From Chitinophagales bacterium (GTDB taxonomy: Bacteria; Bacteroidota; Bacteroidia; Chitinophagales; LD1), in assembly GCA_016786765.1 (NCBI GenBank), contig JAEUUZ010000060.1, positions 62,001 to 126,000 of the forward strand: a DNA stretch of 64,000 bases. The letters are read 5' to 3'. Made by a program: the position numbers and the translations under genes. The notes below the pieces were generated by a model, which did not search any database, was not told the DNA's origin, and was given only the letters and a program-made list of their open reading frames with translations. Of this stretch, positions 52,798-61,876 are shown in pieces. The stretch's first letter is position 1. The number at the start of each line of letters is the position of its first letter.

Positions 52798-54870
52798 CTA
52801 TTTACTGAATTCAAAAGCTAGACTGCAAAAGAAGGTTCTTCCCCAATTAACCTGTGTGCTGCTACCACTGAAACTATGTCCAATAGCCGATACATTCTGT
52901 GCATTCACATTCGTAACGCCAAGTAAATTTTTGCCTCCAACAGTAAGTTGAATTCTGTTTTTCCAAAATGATTTTGATGCTGATACATTTAAACTGTGAA
53001 AATCATCTCTGGTACCCGCTTGTATACTGCTATTAATAGCGTAAAGCAATTGTTTTCCATTGTATTTATACCATATATCGATATTCACTTCTGCCTTAGG
53101 TATTTTATAGCCAAGTTTAATGGTAGCATCCGGACTCCACAATTTTATCTCATTGGTTGAATTACCGGTTTGAACTTTTGACAGTAAATACATTACACCA
53201 ACACCTGCATGTAATCGTTTAAAACGATAATTCAGTTCATGTTGGCCACTTACTGTATTATAGCGTTTAATGTTGAAATATTGATAACTTACCGGAAGCG
53301 TGTTAGGGTTGGAAACCGCTAAATCAATTTTGTTGTACATGGTATTGTATGAAAATTGATTCGAAAGAGAAATGTCGTGATTTTTTTTCAACATGCTAAA
53401 ATCCAACCCCATGGAGAAGTTGTGAGAATTTTCCGGTTTTAGATTTGGATTTCCAACAAGATCATGATTACTGTCTCTAAAATCTAAGTAGAGTTCTTTC
53501 AGTGAGGGCGCTCTGTATCCCATTCCGTAAGATGCTCTTAAAGTAACATATTCACCGGCTTTAAGTTTTGCGTTTAATGAAGGCATTACGGAAAGACCAA
53601 ATTGAGAGTTAAACAACAATCTTCCTGCAGGTTGAATGTTGAATCCTTTTATACCAAAGTATTGCAGTGAAGCAAAGAGGGCATAATCGCCCATTTGTTT
53701 ATTGTTTCCCTGTATTCGATTTTGTTCTGTCCAAATATGGCTAATATCCAATCCGGTTTGAATTTGTATTTTCTGTTTTAGAAATTTCTTCATCAAAACA
53801 GGTCTAATATTCATTTGATGATAAATAGTAGTGTCTTGATCTTCGCTCTGACGAACCGTTTCAGATAATGTAACTAAATCTTTTTTATAATTATTGATGA
53901 CGCGATAAAATCCAGAGTAACCTGCTGTAACATCCAATTGCAAATTATCTCTACCTATATACGATGCACCAATAGTGGCCATCGGACGGTAAGTAGTAAA
54001 ATGCTGATCGAATGCATAAGTAGTATACGGACGAAGGTCTCCACGATCAATCATTAATTCGCGGAAGAACGATAACTCTGCCCACACCTTCAAGTGATCC
54101 AAAGCGAAACCAAATTTAGTATTCGCAAAATATTGTTCTTTGGGTCTCCATTCTTTATGTCGTGAAGTATCTTTAACCGAATAGCCATCGAAGAAATTTC
54201 GACCAGCATCGAAACTGATAAAGCCTTTTTTAATATTTGCACCTCCTCCAACACTTACGTTATATTGCCCAACCGATTCATAAAAGCCTTTAGCAAAAAC
54301 ATTCCAAGTGTTTTTTTGATTTTTGGTGATAAGATTAATTACACCCCCTAGGGCATCGGAGCCATATAAAACGGAAAGTGGTCCTTTTACAATCTCAATG
54401 CGCTCCACATTGTTCATATTGATTTGGGAGAGATCGATTTTGCCGTCAATTCTGCCTACCATAGGCACTCCGTTTACTAGAATTTTTATTCCTTCTCCGG
54501 AAATCCCGTTTAAGCTGGCGCTACTGCCAAATACATTGTCTTGCGATAAGTTAATGCCAAGTTTGTTATCTAATGCTTCGCGAAGATTGGTGGCGCCTTT
54601 TGCTTGTAATTCAGATTTAGTGATGGTTGTAACATTATACACTGCACTTTTCGAAGAGATAGGTGCGTATTCACCGGTTACCACAATATCGGATAACTCT
54701 TGTTTCATGCCCGAAATTTGAACCGTATCTGTTGTTGATTTGAGTGTAGTATCCAAGAGGGAATGGTATTCATTTCCTAAGACTGGAATGATAGCCAGCG
54801 AAAATACGGACACAAGAAGACAGAAAATCACTCTCTTTTTCACGGTCGCAAAGGTAAATTTATGCACCAT
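52798..54870 (-). CDS. TonB-dependent receptor, probable heme receptor
   Basis: The 690-residue outer-membrane protein has a plug domain (about residues 55-165: ELSDIVVTGEYAPIS, ATNLREALDNKLGINLS, IEIVKGPLSVLYGSDALGGVINLIT) and a 22-strand barrel ending in FFCSLAFEFSK. No TonB-box is obvious. Co-transcription with a HmuY-like lipoprotein indicates heme or hemoprotein uptake. The start is uncertain: ATG 54870 or GTG 54843, the latter giving a better signal peptide (KKRVIFCLLVSVFSLAIIPVLG). Confidence 0.93.
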   Translation of the reverse strand: MVHKFTFATVKKRVIFCLLVSVFSLAIIPVLGNEYHSLLDTTLKSTTDTVQISGMKQELSDIVVTGEYAPISSKSAVYNVTTITKSELQAKGATNLREALDNKLGINLSQDNVFGSSASLNGISGEGIKILVNGVPMVGRIDGKIDLSQINMNNVERIEIVKGPLSVLYGSDALGGVINLITKNQKNTWNVFAKGFYESVGQYNVSVGGGANIKKGFISFDAGRNFFDGYSVKDTSRHKEWRPKEQYFANTKFGFALDHLKVWAELSFFRELMIDRGDLRPYTTYAFDQHFTTYRPMATIGASYIGRDNLQLDVTAGYSGFYRVINNYKKDLVTLSETVRQSEDQDTTIYHQMNIRPVLMKKFLKQKIQIQTGLDISHIWTEQNRIQGNNKQMGDYALFASLQYFGIKGFNIQPAGRLLFNSQFGLSVMPSLNAKLKAGEYVTLRASYGMGYRAPSLKELYLDFRDSNHDLVGNPNLKPENSHNFSMGLDFSMLKKNHDISLSNQFSYNTMYNKIDLAVSNPNTLPVSYQYFNIKRYNTVSGQHELNYRFKRLHAGVGVMYLLSKVQTGNSTNEIKLWSPDATIKLGYKIPKAEVNIDIWYKYNGKQLLYAINSSIQAGTRDDFHSLNVSASKSFWKNRIQLTVGGKNLLGVTNVNAQNVSAIGHSFSGSSTQVNWGRTFFCSLAFEFSK
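54849..54856 (-). promoter_or_regulatory. Possible -7 box of the TonB receptor gene
   Basis: On the minus strand TACCTTTG is a perfect TAnnTTTG octamer (complement of 54849-54856), followed by CGACC. A matching TTTG 19 bases upstream is not visible. If used, transcription would begin at about the GTG at 54843, giving a leaderless message. Confidence 0.35.
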
Positions 54871-54944
54871 GAAATTGATGATTCAGCGCATTATTTGTGT
54901 CATGGAATTGTCATTTATTTGTTGCATAGAACTTAAAAATGACT

Positions 54945-54989
54945 AAAAATAAAAGACCCAAAAAACTGATTATCAATTTTTTGGGTCTT
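54945..54989 (-). terminator. Terminator of the tRNA-Arg unit
   Basis: AAGACCCAAAAAA (54953-54965) and TTTTTTGGGTCTT (54977-54989) form a 13-bp stem with an 11-base loop; the minus-strand tail is T-rich (TTTATTTTT). It lies five bases after the tRNA-Arg gene. Confidence 0.85.
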
Positions 54990-54993
54990 GAAG

Positions 54994-55067
54994 TGATCTT
55001 GAAGGGAGTCGAACCCCTAACCGCTTGATTCGTAGTCAAGTACTCTATCCAGTTGAGCTACAAGATC
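54994..55067 (-). tRNA. tRNA-Arg (anticodon ACG)
   Basis: On the minus strand the acceptor arm GATCTTG pairs with CAAGATC. The D-arm is AGCTCAACTGGATAGAG. The anticodon stem CTTGA/TCAAG encloses CTACGAA, giving anticodon ACG. The T-loop is GGTTCGACTCC. CCA is not encoded. The first anticodon base is presumably edited to inosine by TadA. Confidence 0.96.
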
Positions 55068-55080
55068 ATCATTACGGGTG

Positions 55081-55110
55081 CGAATATAGAAATTTATTTT
55101 TTATCTCCAA
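55081..55110 (-). promoter_or_regulatory. Promoter of tRNA-Arg
   Basis: On the minus strand, TTGG (complement of 55107-55110), 18 bases, then TATATTCG (complement of 55081-55088), the same octamer as at rpsP and ffh. It overlaps the last codons of floA (stop at 55094). Confidence 0.65.
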
Positions 55111-56065
55111 CACCTCCTTTAGAAATTGCATCACGCATTTGCGTATCCGACTGTATATTTTGCATTTTGTAGTAATCAAAAACACCCAAATTGCCACTTC
55201 TGAACGCTTCTGAAATCGCAATAGGAATTTGTGCTTCAGCCTCTATAACCTTTGCCCGAGCTTCTTGTGCTTTTGCTTTCATTTCTTGTTCTAGTGCAAT
55301 CGCCATAGCTCTTCTTTCTTCAGCTTTAGCCTGTGCAATATTTTTATCGGCATTTGCTTGGTCCATTTGCAAACTCGCACCAATATTTTTTCCGATATCG
55401 ATATCAGCAATGTCAATCGATAAGATTTCAAATGCTGTTCCGGCATCTAATCCTTTGGCTAATACTACTTTCGAAATTGAATCTGGATTTTCCATCACCG
55501 ATTTATGACTTTCCGCAGAACCAATAGACGTTACAATACCTTCTCCAACTCGAGCTAAAACCGTTTCTTCCCCTGCACCACCCACAAACTGACGCATGTT
55601 GGCACGCACAGTAACACGAGCTTTGGTAATCAACTGAATACCATCTTTTGCAACGGCAGTTACAGGTGGAGATTCAATTACCTTTGGATTTACAGATAGT
55701 TGAACCGCTTCAAATACATCTCTTCCTGCCAAATCAATTGCAGTTGCTGCCTTGAAATCCAAATCGATATTGGCTTTATCCGCTGAAATAAGCGCACGAA
55801 TAACACGTGGTACATTTCCACCTGCCAAAAAGTGTGCTTCTAATAAATCGCGTTCGATAATAATTCCGGCCTTCTGCGAGGTCACCATTGCATTTACAAT
55901 TACCGATGGAGGTACACGTCTGAAACGCATAAATACCAATTGAAGTAAACTGATATGGACATTGGCAAATTTAGCCGATAACCATAGCGGTATAGGTAAG
56001 ATCCATAATGTGAACAGAACTATAACAATGATAATTCCTGCAATAAAAGCAAATGGGATATCCAT
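55094..56065 (-). CDS. floA: Flotillin-like protein FloA
   Basis: The 323-residue protein has an N-terminal membrane hairpin (residues 6-30), a band-7-like region with [34 protein letters not shown], and the FloA/UPF0365 signature [29 protein letters not shown]. Its C-terminal coiled coil (residues about 235-285) is rich in Ala, Lys and Glu ([24 protein letters not shown]). FloA organises membrane microdomains in the cytoplasmic membrane. A short Gly/Lys end is present. It stands alone, with a tRNA promoter overlapping its 3' end. Confidence 0.95.
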   Translation of the reverse strand: MDIPFAFIAGIIIVIVLFTLWILPIPLWLSAKFANVHISLLQLVFMRFRRVPPSVIVNAMVTSQKAGIIIERDLLEAHFLAGGNVPRVIRALISADKANIDLDFKAATAIDLAGRDVFEAVQLSVNPKVIESPPVTAVAKDGIQLITKARVTVRANMRQFVGGAGEETVLARVGEGIVTSIGSAESHKSVMENPDSISKVVLAKGLDAGTAFEILSIDIADIDIGKNIGASLQMDQANADKNIAQAKAEERRAMAIALEQEMKAKAQEARAKVIEAEAQIPIAISEAFRSGNLGVFDYYKMQNIQSDTQMRDAISKGGVGDKK

Positions 56066-56116
56066 ACAAATTTGTGTTTATGGGGTTAAGTTAATGGTTT
56101 AATTCAATATTTCAAG

Positions 56117-56500
56117 TCAAATGGAAGCAGGTGAATTATTGTTTTGCTTTTTGAGCTTAACAGTCATTTTATTCTTAATGGAAGTTGAAACAAAATGTAA
56201 TTCTGTAGAGTCGCATGTTTCAAAATGAAATTCTTGCTTAGGTTTATGATTGTCAGAGGTTACTAAAGTAATAGTTGCTTCTTCAATCGAATAGGTGCCT
56301 TTTTCTAATTGACTATTCATTTCTAAACTATAGTTACCTTTTTCATCAAAGCTGTAGAATGGCTTTCCAATTTGCTCAAATGGTAGTGTTGCTCCATTAA
56401 TGGAAACCTCTTCCATTTTCCAATACCCAACTATTTTTTTGTTTGTTGAATTACAAGCACAGATGCTCAGGAGTAAAACAAAAACAATAAAAAAGCGCAT
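56117..56500 (-). CDS. Lipocalin-like lipoprotein (second of a tandem pair)
   Basis: The 127-residue protein has a short lipoprotein signal, MRFFIVFVLLLSICAC, with the lipobox Cys at residue 16. The mature part has the start of the lipocalin-like pattern (KIVGYWKMEEVSING), and strands such as FYSFDEKGNYSLEMNSQLEKGTYSIEE. It is about the length of a single lipocalin-like domain. It sits six bases behind a related lipoprotein gene. Function is unknown; binding of a small hydrophobic ligand is a family-level guess. Confidence 0.75.
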   Translation of the reverse strand: MRFFIVFVLLLSICACNSTNKKIVGYWKMEEVSINGATLPFEQIGKPFYSFDEKGNYSLEMNSQLEKGTYSIEEATITLVTSDNHKPKQEFHFETCDSTELHFVSTSIKNKMTVKLKKQNNNSPASI

Positions 56501-56506
56501 TTAAAA

Positions 56507-56998
56507 TTATTTTGAAGCAGCAGAGTCTGTATTTTCTGTAGAAGGTGGCCCCATTTGCGGTTCAGCTTGTGGTGCCGGATCCGGTAATGAATCACCAGGT
56601 ACAAGCGTAAAGGTAACCGGTTGTGAACTATCGTTGGTTACATACTCAAATTTATCTTTCGTTAGGGTAACAATTTTATACTTCATCGGTCTACCGGTTT
56701 CATCCGTTGCCGTCATTTCTTTTTGATCTTTACTGAATTCCCATTTACCAGAAGATGAACGTCCCATGAAGCGCGCAACATATGTGCCGTCTTCTTTGTA
56801 GGTTAAACGCAAATATTGTTTCATTTGAGCCAACATCGATTCAAAAAAAGCTTTCTGTTCTTCAGGAACATCTTTGCTTATTTTTACATCTTCAATTTTC
56901 CAGGTTCTTGCCAATAATTTTGTTTTGTTTTCATTACAGCCGATTAAAACAAAAGCGATAAGCGTTGATAAGAGCAATGGTGTAAATGTTTTTTTCAT
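56507..56998 (-). CDS. Lipocalin-like lipoprotein (first of a tandem pair)
   Basis: Start at ATG 56998 gives MKKTFTPLLLSTLIAFVLIGC, lipobox Cys21. A frame extending to 57019 would add residues before the signal. The mature protein of 142 residues has LLARTWKIEDVKISKDVPEEQKA and a strand series YLRLTYKEDGTYVARFMGRSSSGKWEFS, like the lipocalin-like family. The tail is Pro-, Glu- and Ser-rich. The TW-K-x-E-x-V motif is shared with the following gene, so the two are tandem paralogues. Confidence 0.75.
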   Translation of the reverse strand: MKKTFTPLLLSTLIAFVLIGCNENKTKLLARTWKIEDVKISKDVPEEQKAFFESMLAQMKQYLRLTYKEDGTYVARFMGRSSSGKWEFSKDQKEMTATDETGRPMKYKIVTLTKDKFEYVTNDSSQPVTFTLVPGDSLPDPAPQAEPQMGPPSTENTDSAASK

Positions 56999-57081
56999 TC
57001 GTTTTATTTGTGAAGCCAAATAAACATATTGTTCACGACTTTCAATATTTTATTGTATAGTTTTATCAAAAAAAAACAGAA

Positions 57082-57552
57082 ATGAAGATAAATCTGATTC
57101 TTTTAGGTAAGACAACTGAAAAATCAATTGCCGATTTATCACTATTTTATCAAAATAAACTCAAACATTATGTCAATTTTGAGTTAACTGTAATTGAGAA
57201 TTCTTCGATTCGCTTTGAAAATCCGGATTTAGTGAAAGAGGCAGAAGCGAAACTGATGCTGAAAAAAATATTGCCCTCCGATTGGGTTGTTTTATTAGAT
57301 GAAAACGGAAAAACGTATTCCAGTGTCCCATTCGCTAATCAATTACAAACATGGATGAATATGGGGCGTAAACAAATATGCTTTGTTGTTGGAGGTGCTT
57401 TTGGATTCCATACATCAGTTTATGAGAGGGCTGATGCGAAGTTAAGTTTGTCATCGATGACATTTTCGCATCAATTGGTTCGTCCCGTTTTTTTAGAGCA
57501 ACTTTATCGAGCATTTACTATTCTCAAAAACGAACCCTATCATCATCAATAA
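57082..57552 (+). CDS. rlmH: 23S rRNA (pseudouridine-1915-N3)-methyltransferase RlmH
   Basis: The 156-residue SPOUT enzyme methylates pseudouridine 1915 in helix 69 of 23S rRNA. It has the family core LLDENGKTYSSVPFANQLQTW, CFVVGGAFGFHTSVYERADAKLSLSSMTFSHQLVRPVFLEQLYRAF, with the knot motif GGAFG and LSLSSMTFSHQL, and the C-terminal EPYHHQ. Length matches the family. It is followed by a strong palindromic terminator. Confidence 0.97.
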   Translation: MKINLILLGKTTEKSIADLSLFYQNKLKHYVNFELTVIENSSIRFENPDLVKEAEAKLMLKKILPSDWVVLLDENGKTYSSVPFANQLQTWMNMGRKQICFVVGGAFGFHTSVYERADAKLSLSSMTFSHQLVRPVFLEQLYRAFTILKNEPYHHQ

Positions 57553-57579
57553 AAAAGGGATGCCATGGCATCCCTTTTT
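57552..57579. terminator. Bidirectional terminator after rlmH
   Basis: AAAAAGGGATGCCATGGCATCCCTTTTT is a near-perfect palindrome (57552-57579) with A and T runs at its edges, so it works in both directions, for rlmH and for the converging secreted-protein gene. Confidence 0.9.
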
Positions 57580-57598
57580 ATAAAAATATTCAAAAATA

Positions 57599-58477
57599 CT
57601 ATCGTTGCGATTGTTGAGTATAGGGTAAACCTACAGTGGTTAAAGGCAATTCTACTACTGAACCGTTTGATTCAACTTGAACTTTATAGTAAACTGTTGA
57701 GTGGTTAATGTTTTTATCGGAATATAACATTACAGATTGATTTATGGAATTTGGGATTGAAGCTACCTGCTCATATGTATTACCATCAAAGCTTCTTGTG
57801 ATAATAACGTTATCCAATGTTCTTAGATTATTGTTGTTGATTGATAAAGTAACAGCATTTTCTCGAGAAAAGGTTTCTATAGAGAAATCAGTGCTTGAGG
57901 TTGCATTTGAAGCCGTTTGTGGCTGTTCAGTTTCACCTCCTACAAATACTTTAAGTGTTTTGGCGATGGTAGCATTAGGAGAGTTAATTACAGATTGATT
58001 TGCGAAAAAAGTTCCGTGTTCACCATTTAAAGAACCACCATAGTTCAAAATGTTTGTTCCCGAAAGAACATTTACATTATTATTAAAGTTACCGCTGTTT
58101 TGAATTTCCATCATTGACTCTAAAGAAGAATTATTCTGGATTTCACCTTCATTCATTAGTCTTTTTACATTCACACTTCCGTTGTTCACCAAACGACCAG
58201 ATTTTCCAACAGCTATTGATTTGTTACTTACCAATGTATTTCCTTTCTCAATAATCATTGTTCCCAATATAGAGATGTCTGAACTTACAACAACGTGATT
58301 TTTGACAATAACAACATCTGTAGATTGAATTTCGTTGCCGGGTACTCCGTTTTCCCAAATGGTTGCATCAGACCATTTGCCGTTATTTACAATAGTGTAT
58401 GTATTAGCGAAAGAAGTTGAAGAAACAAGAACTGCTACTAGAGTAGTTGCAAGTAAATTTAGGGTAGAATTTTTCAT
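57599..58477 (-). CDS. Secreted beta-helix/G8-like protein
   Basis: The 292-residue protein has a signal peptide (residues 1-24, ending TSFA). It starts YTIVNNGKWSDATIWENGVPGN, the beginning of G8-type or similar surface domains, followed by short beta-helix-like rungs with NNGSVNVKRLMNEGEIQNNS and NSGNFNNNVNVLSGTNILNYGG. The C-terminal half is a beta sandwich (residues about 195-280), without a clear T9SS sorting tail. It is probably exported. Function is unknown. Confidence 0.72.
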   Translation of the reverse strand: MKNSTLNLLATTLVAVLVSSTSFANTYTIVNNGKWSDATIWENGVPGNEIQSTDVVIVKNHVVVSSDISILGTMIIEKGNTLVSNKSIAVGKSGRLVNNGSVNVKRLMNEGEIQNNSSLESMMEIQNSGNFNNNVNVLSGTNILNYGGSLNGEHGTFFANQSVINSPNATIAKTLKVFVGGETEQPQTASNATSSTDFSIETFSRENAVTLSINNNNLRTLDNVIITRSFDGNTYEQVASIPNSINQSVMLYSDKNINHSTVYYKVQVESNGSVVELPLTTVGLPYTQQSQR

Positions 58478-58569
58478 ATGTTCTCTGTTTTCTAATATTT
58501 ACGACAAGAGAAATAGGAAAGTTTCATTTATCTGAAAAAAAAATCATATACGGTAAATGTGATTGATTT

Positions 58570-59877
58570 TCAGTAGAATATAAATGTTAATAAATACGCA
58601 CACAAAAGAACGCTACTATAAAACAGAAACCAATTCATCGATAAATAGTCTGAAAGTGGAATGTTGTATCCGTATTTAAGCCTAGTAATCAAAACAAGCT
58701 TCTCAACCAGATAAGAAATTACAATGGCAGCTACTAAGCCATGTAATCCAAAGAAATGAAAGCCTATAAATGCGAAGAGGATGAGGACTACAATCTCACA
58801 AAACATAGCAATAGTAAGCCATTGCTGGGCTCCTTTGGCATGTAAAATGGGTTGCGGGAATAAAAGGCGAGGGATGGTAAGAAGCATAGTAAAAGAGAAT
58901 AATTTTCCACTTTCATAAAACGTTTCGGAAAATACGTATTTAAAGAGGAGAGGAGCCGTTAAGGTAAGGACAATAGCTATAGGGAAAAAGATATGCATTT
59001 GTTGTAGCCCTTTTTGTTTGAGCAGGGCAATTCCATTTTTCTTATCAGTAGCAATAACTGAAATCATCGAATTGCTCAAAGCCGCTGCCAATAAGGTGAA
59101 CAATGGCATTTCCTTGGTACCGTATCTAAATGTTGTGAAGGCGGAAGCATCTGCAAAATGTTTTACAAACCAGCCTGTGATATATTCACTTGATCCACTC
59201 AATAGAAATCCAGTAACTAAAATAGAAAGTGTTGACCAATTCGTGTTTTCAATTATGGCGAAATCAGGTGTCGAAAATCGAAACAGAAGAAAAATGCTGT
59301 ATACCCATCGGAATATAGCAACCAACACAAATGCAATTAATGTTATACCGAAACATTTTTCGATGGATTCATTAAAAACTATGACTAGAACACTGATAGC
59401 TCCTAGTGAAAGTACAATTAATACACTCGAAGTCAGAATCCCATAAGCAAGCAACGTTTTTTTTCGGTCGTTTAAGTAAAGAACATATTCGTTCAGTAGA
59501 CTAGGTGTTCCGAACAAAATAAAAATGGCTATTGTTAACGAATAAGCACTATCTGTACCAAAATAAACAGCAATAGATGCTATGCAACTAAATAGCTGGA
59601 ACGTGATAAAATAACGGAAGATAGATTTCTTTTTTTCAAGCTCACTAAAGCCTGCATACTCTGAAAGTAAAAGTTGAATCCCACTATTCACCCAAAAAAA
59701 ACTCACTAAACCGCTAATAAAGATTAAACTTTCAAGAGAAGCAATGCTACTTTTAGGAACGCCTATTTTGGCAAAGCAAATACCCAAAAAAATAAGTGTT
59801 GCATACCGAAGCAATTGAAATAACTGCAATGCGGCAACAGCATCGAATCGTTTAATTAGTTTTTGAAACACTACCAA
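58570..59877 (-). CDS. Second oligosaccharide flippase-like membrane protein
   Basis: The 435-residue protein has about twelve hydrophobic helices with a MOP-superfamily look: RYATLIFLGICFAKIGVPKSSIASLESLIFISGLVSFFWVNSGIQ, TFRYGTKEMPLFTLLAAALSNSMISVIATD, and PRLLFPQPILHAKGAQQWL. There is no ATG near the N-terminus; the start is TTG 59877 or GTG 59871. It probably exports a polyprenyl-linked glycan. It is unrelated in position to the first flippase and may serve another glycan. Its downstream end has an 92-base gap to the secreted-protein gene. Confidence 0.8.
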   Translation of the reverse strand: MVVFQKLIKRFDAVAALQLFQLLRYATLIFLGICFAKIGVPKSSIASLESLIFISGLVSFFWVNSGIQLLLSEYAGFSELEKKKSIFRYFITFQLFSCIASIAVYFGTDSAYSLTIAIFILFGTPSLLNEYVLYLNDRKKTLLAYGILTSSVLIVLSLGAISVLVIVFNESIEKCFGITLIAFVLVAIFRWVYSIFLLFRFSTPDFAIIENTNWSTLSILVTGFLLSGSSEYITGWFVKHFADASAFTTFRYGTKEMPLFTLLAAALSNSMISVIATDKKNGIALLKQKGLQQMHIFFPIAIVLTLTAPLLFKYVFSETFYESGKLFSFTMLLTIPRLLFPQPILHAKGAQQWLTIAMFCEIVVLILFAFIGFHFFGLHGLVAAIVISYLVEKLVLITRLKYGYNIPLSDYLSMNWFLFYSSVLLCAYLLTFIFY

Positions 59878-59910
59878 TATTACAAAATGAATTGGTAATT
59901 TATCAATGCG

Positions 59911-60879
59911 TTATTGATTCAATATATATGCAAATATAAGAGGCGCAACTATTGTAGCATCCGATTCAATAATGAATTTCGGAGTGTGAATATCCAGTTT
60001 ACCCCAAGTAATTTTTTCGTTCGGTACAGCCCCTGAATAAGATCCATAAGATGTAGTTGAATCAGAAATCTGACAGAAGTAACTCCAGAACGGAACATCA
60101 TGCCATTCCAAATCTTGATACATCATTGGCACAACACATATTGGGAAATCACCTGCTATTCCTCCTCCTATTTGGAAAAAGCCCACGCCTTTACCACTTG
60201 AATTATGACGATACCAATCGGCCAACCAAACCATATATTCAATACCTGATTTCATGGTTGTGGCTTTTAATTCGCTTTTAATAACGTATGAAGCGAAGAT
60301 GTTCCCCATCGTTGAGTCTTCCCAACCCGGCACTACAATTGGAATGTTTTTCTGCGCAGCAGCTAACATCCATGAATTTTTCGGATCAATCTCATAATAC
60401 TGTTCCAAAACGCCAGATAGTAGCATTTTATACATGTATTCATGTGGGAAATAACGCTCCCCTTTATCTTCAGCATCTTTCCAAATTTGATGAATATGCT
60501 TTTGTAATCTTCTGAATGCTTCTTCTTCAGGAATACAGGTATCAGTTACCCGGTTGTAATGGTTTTCCAACAAATCCCACTCTTCTTTTGGCGATAACTC
60601 TCTGTAGTTCGGAACGCGTTTGTAGTGCGAGTGCGCTACTAAATTCATGATATCTTCTTCCAAATTGGCTCCAGTACAAGAAATAATTTGCACTTTATCC
60701 TGACGAATCATTTCAGCTAAAGAAATGCCTAATTCTGCTGTAGACATGGCTCCGGCCAATGTAATCATCATTTTTCCTCCTTCTAATAAATGTTGCTCAT
60801 AACCCTTAGATGCATCTACCAATGCAGCTGAATTGAAGTGCAAATAATTTTTATCAATAAAATCGCGAATAGCTCCCAT
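59911..60879 (-). CDS. Deoxyhypusine synthase-like enzyme
   Basis: The 322-residue protein matches the deoxyhypusine synthase fold: MITLAGAMSTAELGISLAEMI, the NAD site with VQIISCTGANLEEDIMN, GGGIAGDF and the C-terminal EKITWGKLDI. The Lys294 of the WGK motif aligns with the essential Lys of deoxyhypusine synthase (human Lys329). Bacteria lack eIF5A, so the natural reaction is probably a spermidine or putrescine-based transfer, as in bacterial homospermidine synthases. It has its own consensus-like promoter. Confidence 0.9.
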   Translation of the reverse strand: MGAIRDFIDKNYLHFNSAALVDASKGYEQHLLEGGKMMITLAGAMSTAELGISLAEMIRQDKVQIISCTGANLEEDIMNLVAHSHYKRVPNYRELSPKEEWDLLENHYNRVTDTCIPEEEAFRRLQKHIHQIWKDAEDKGERYFPHEYMYKMLLSGVLEQYYEIDPKNSWMLAAAQKNIPIVVPGWEDSTMGNIFASYVIKSELKATTMKSGIEYMVWLADWYRHNSSGKGVGFFQIGGGIAGDFPICVVPMMYQDLEWHDVPFWSYFCQISDSTTSYGSYSGAVPNEKITWGKLDIHTPKFIIESDATIVAPLIFAYILNQ

Positions 60880-60898
60880 AGTTTCAATTTTAGTGGTG

Positions 60899-60929
60899 CA
60901 AAAATCTTATTTTTTACTTAGTAAACAAG
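60899..60929 (-). promoter_or_regulatory. Promoter of the deoxyhypusine-synthase-like gene
   Basis: On the minus strand, CTTG (complement of 60926-60929), 19 bases, then GATTTTTG (complement of 60899-60906). Both deviate by one base from consensus. The leader reads CACCACTAAAATTG before the ATG at 60879. Confidence 0.55.
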
Positions 60930-60950
60930 AGAATAATTAAGAATAGCCGA

Positions 60951-61532
60951 TTAGCTTGATTTTCGAACGTATTTCGTCAAAATTACAATTTGTTGTCCTT
61001 CAATTTTTCCTTCAATTTGTTCTGTATTATCAGCTACCAGCTTGATGTTTTTCACTACTGTTCCCATTTTGGCATTCAAGGAAGAACCTTTTACATCCAA
61101 AGATTTGGTCAATACAATTGAATCGCCTGTTTGAAGTATAGCGCCATTGCAATCGCGGTGAAGATCAACATCAGCTGAATTTTCGTGATCCCCCATGGCT
61201 TTGGCCCAGGTAAGCATATCGTCATCTAAAAATAGCATATCTAAAGCTTCCATAGCCCAAGTTTCATTTTTTAACCGATTCAACATTCTCCACGAAACCA
61301 CTTGAACTGCCGGCACCTCGCTCCACATGCTATCATTTAAACACGACCAATGTGCAGGATCCAACTCTTCTTTTTTCTCTAATTGAGCATTGCATTTGTC
61401 GCAAACATATAAAGCATTGCTTTCTTGTTGGTCGGGACTTGGCGGAACTGGATATACTGTTAAACTATTAGTCGATTTACATAATTCGCACTGATTATTG
61501 CTACGTGCTCGCAATTGTTCTTCTATGGTCAT
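60951..61532 (-). CDS. PhnA-family (YjdM-like) zinc-ribbon protein
   Basis: Start at ATG 61532 (MTIEEQLRARSNNQCELC). The 193-residue protein has two Cys pairs, CELC at 15/18 and CDKC at 44/47, then a helical part and the PhnA C-terminal barrel VDLHRDCNGAILQTGDSIVLTKSLDVKGSSLNAKMGTVVKNIKLVADNTEQIEGKI. This matches the PhnA/YjdM family. Although named for phosphonate use, these proteins are not proven phosphonatases, so I give no activity. The N-terminal zinc ribbon is intact. Confidence 0.88.
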   Translation of the reverse strand: MTIEEQLRARSNNQCELCKSTNSLTVYPVPPSPDQQESNALYVCDKCNAQLEKKEELDPAHWSCLNDSMWSEVPAVQVVSWRMLNRLKNETWAMEALDMLFLDDDMLTWAKAMGDHENSADVDLHRDCNGAILQTGDSIVLTKSLDVKGSSLNAKMGTVVKNIKLVADNTEQIEGKIEGQQIVILTKYVRKSS

Positions 61533-61599
61533 TGTTTGGGCATTTGACCGCAATAGTAAGGATAATGAGAAAGAAAACTAAAAAATGTTGAGGCGGTAC

Positions 61600-61806
61600 T
61601 TAAACAATACGAAGATAAAGTTCTTCTACTTTTTTCCTTGCCCAAGGCGTTTTTCGGAGAAAAGTAAGGCTTGATTTAATGCTGGGATTACTGTTGAAGC
61701 AATTGATGTTTATTCGTCTGCCCAATTCATCCCAACCATAATGCGTAACAAGTTCTTCAAGAATGTGTTCAAGCGTTTTGCCGTGCAAGGGGTCTTTTGA
61801 TGTCAT
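61600..61806 (-). CDS. VF530 family (DUF2132) small protein
   Basis: The 68-residue protein matches the VF530 family: [61 protein letters not shown]. The fold is a small helical bundle, structurally known from Vibrio VF530, and possible DNA binding has been proposed. Length is typical. It lies between the PhnA-type gene and the copper-monooxygenase-like gene, each with separate spacing. Confidence 0.9.
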   Translation of the reverse strand: MTSKDPLHGKTLEHILEELVTHYGWDELGRRININCFNSNPSIKSSLTFLRKTPWARKKVEELYLRIV

Positions 61807-61842
61807 GTGTTGCGCTTAAAATGTTTCCGGTTGTAAAAATAA

Positions 61843-61868
61843 AAAAGGACGAGATATCTCGTCCTTTT
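61843..61868. terminator. Terminator at the 3' end of the copper-monooxygenase-like gene
   Basis: AAAAGGACGAGATATCTCGTCCTTTT (61843-61868) is a perfect palindrome with T-rich flanks on the minus strand. It lies nine bases after the gene stop. Confidence 0.9.
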
Positions 61869-61876
61869 CGATAGTA

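Noticed and set aside
59911-60879. Evidence of hypusine in this bacterium
   Set aside because: Homology to deoxyhypusine synthase does not imply eIF5A, which bacteria lack; polyamine chemistry is the better guess.
60951-61532. Phosphonoacetate hydrolase activity for the PhnA-like protein
   Set aside because: The zinc-ribbon and barrel match YjdM/PhnA, which is not an established hydrolase despite its name.
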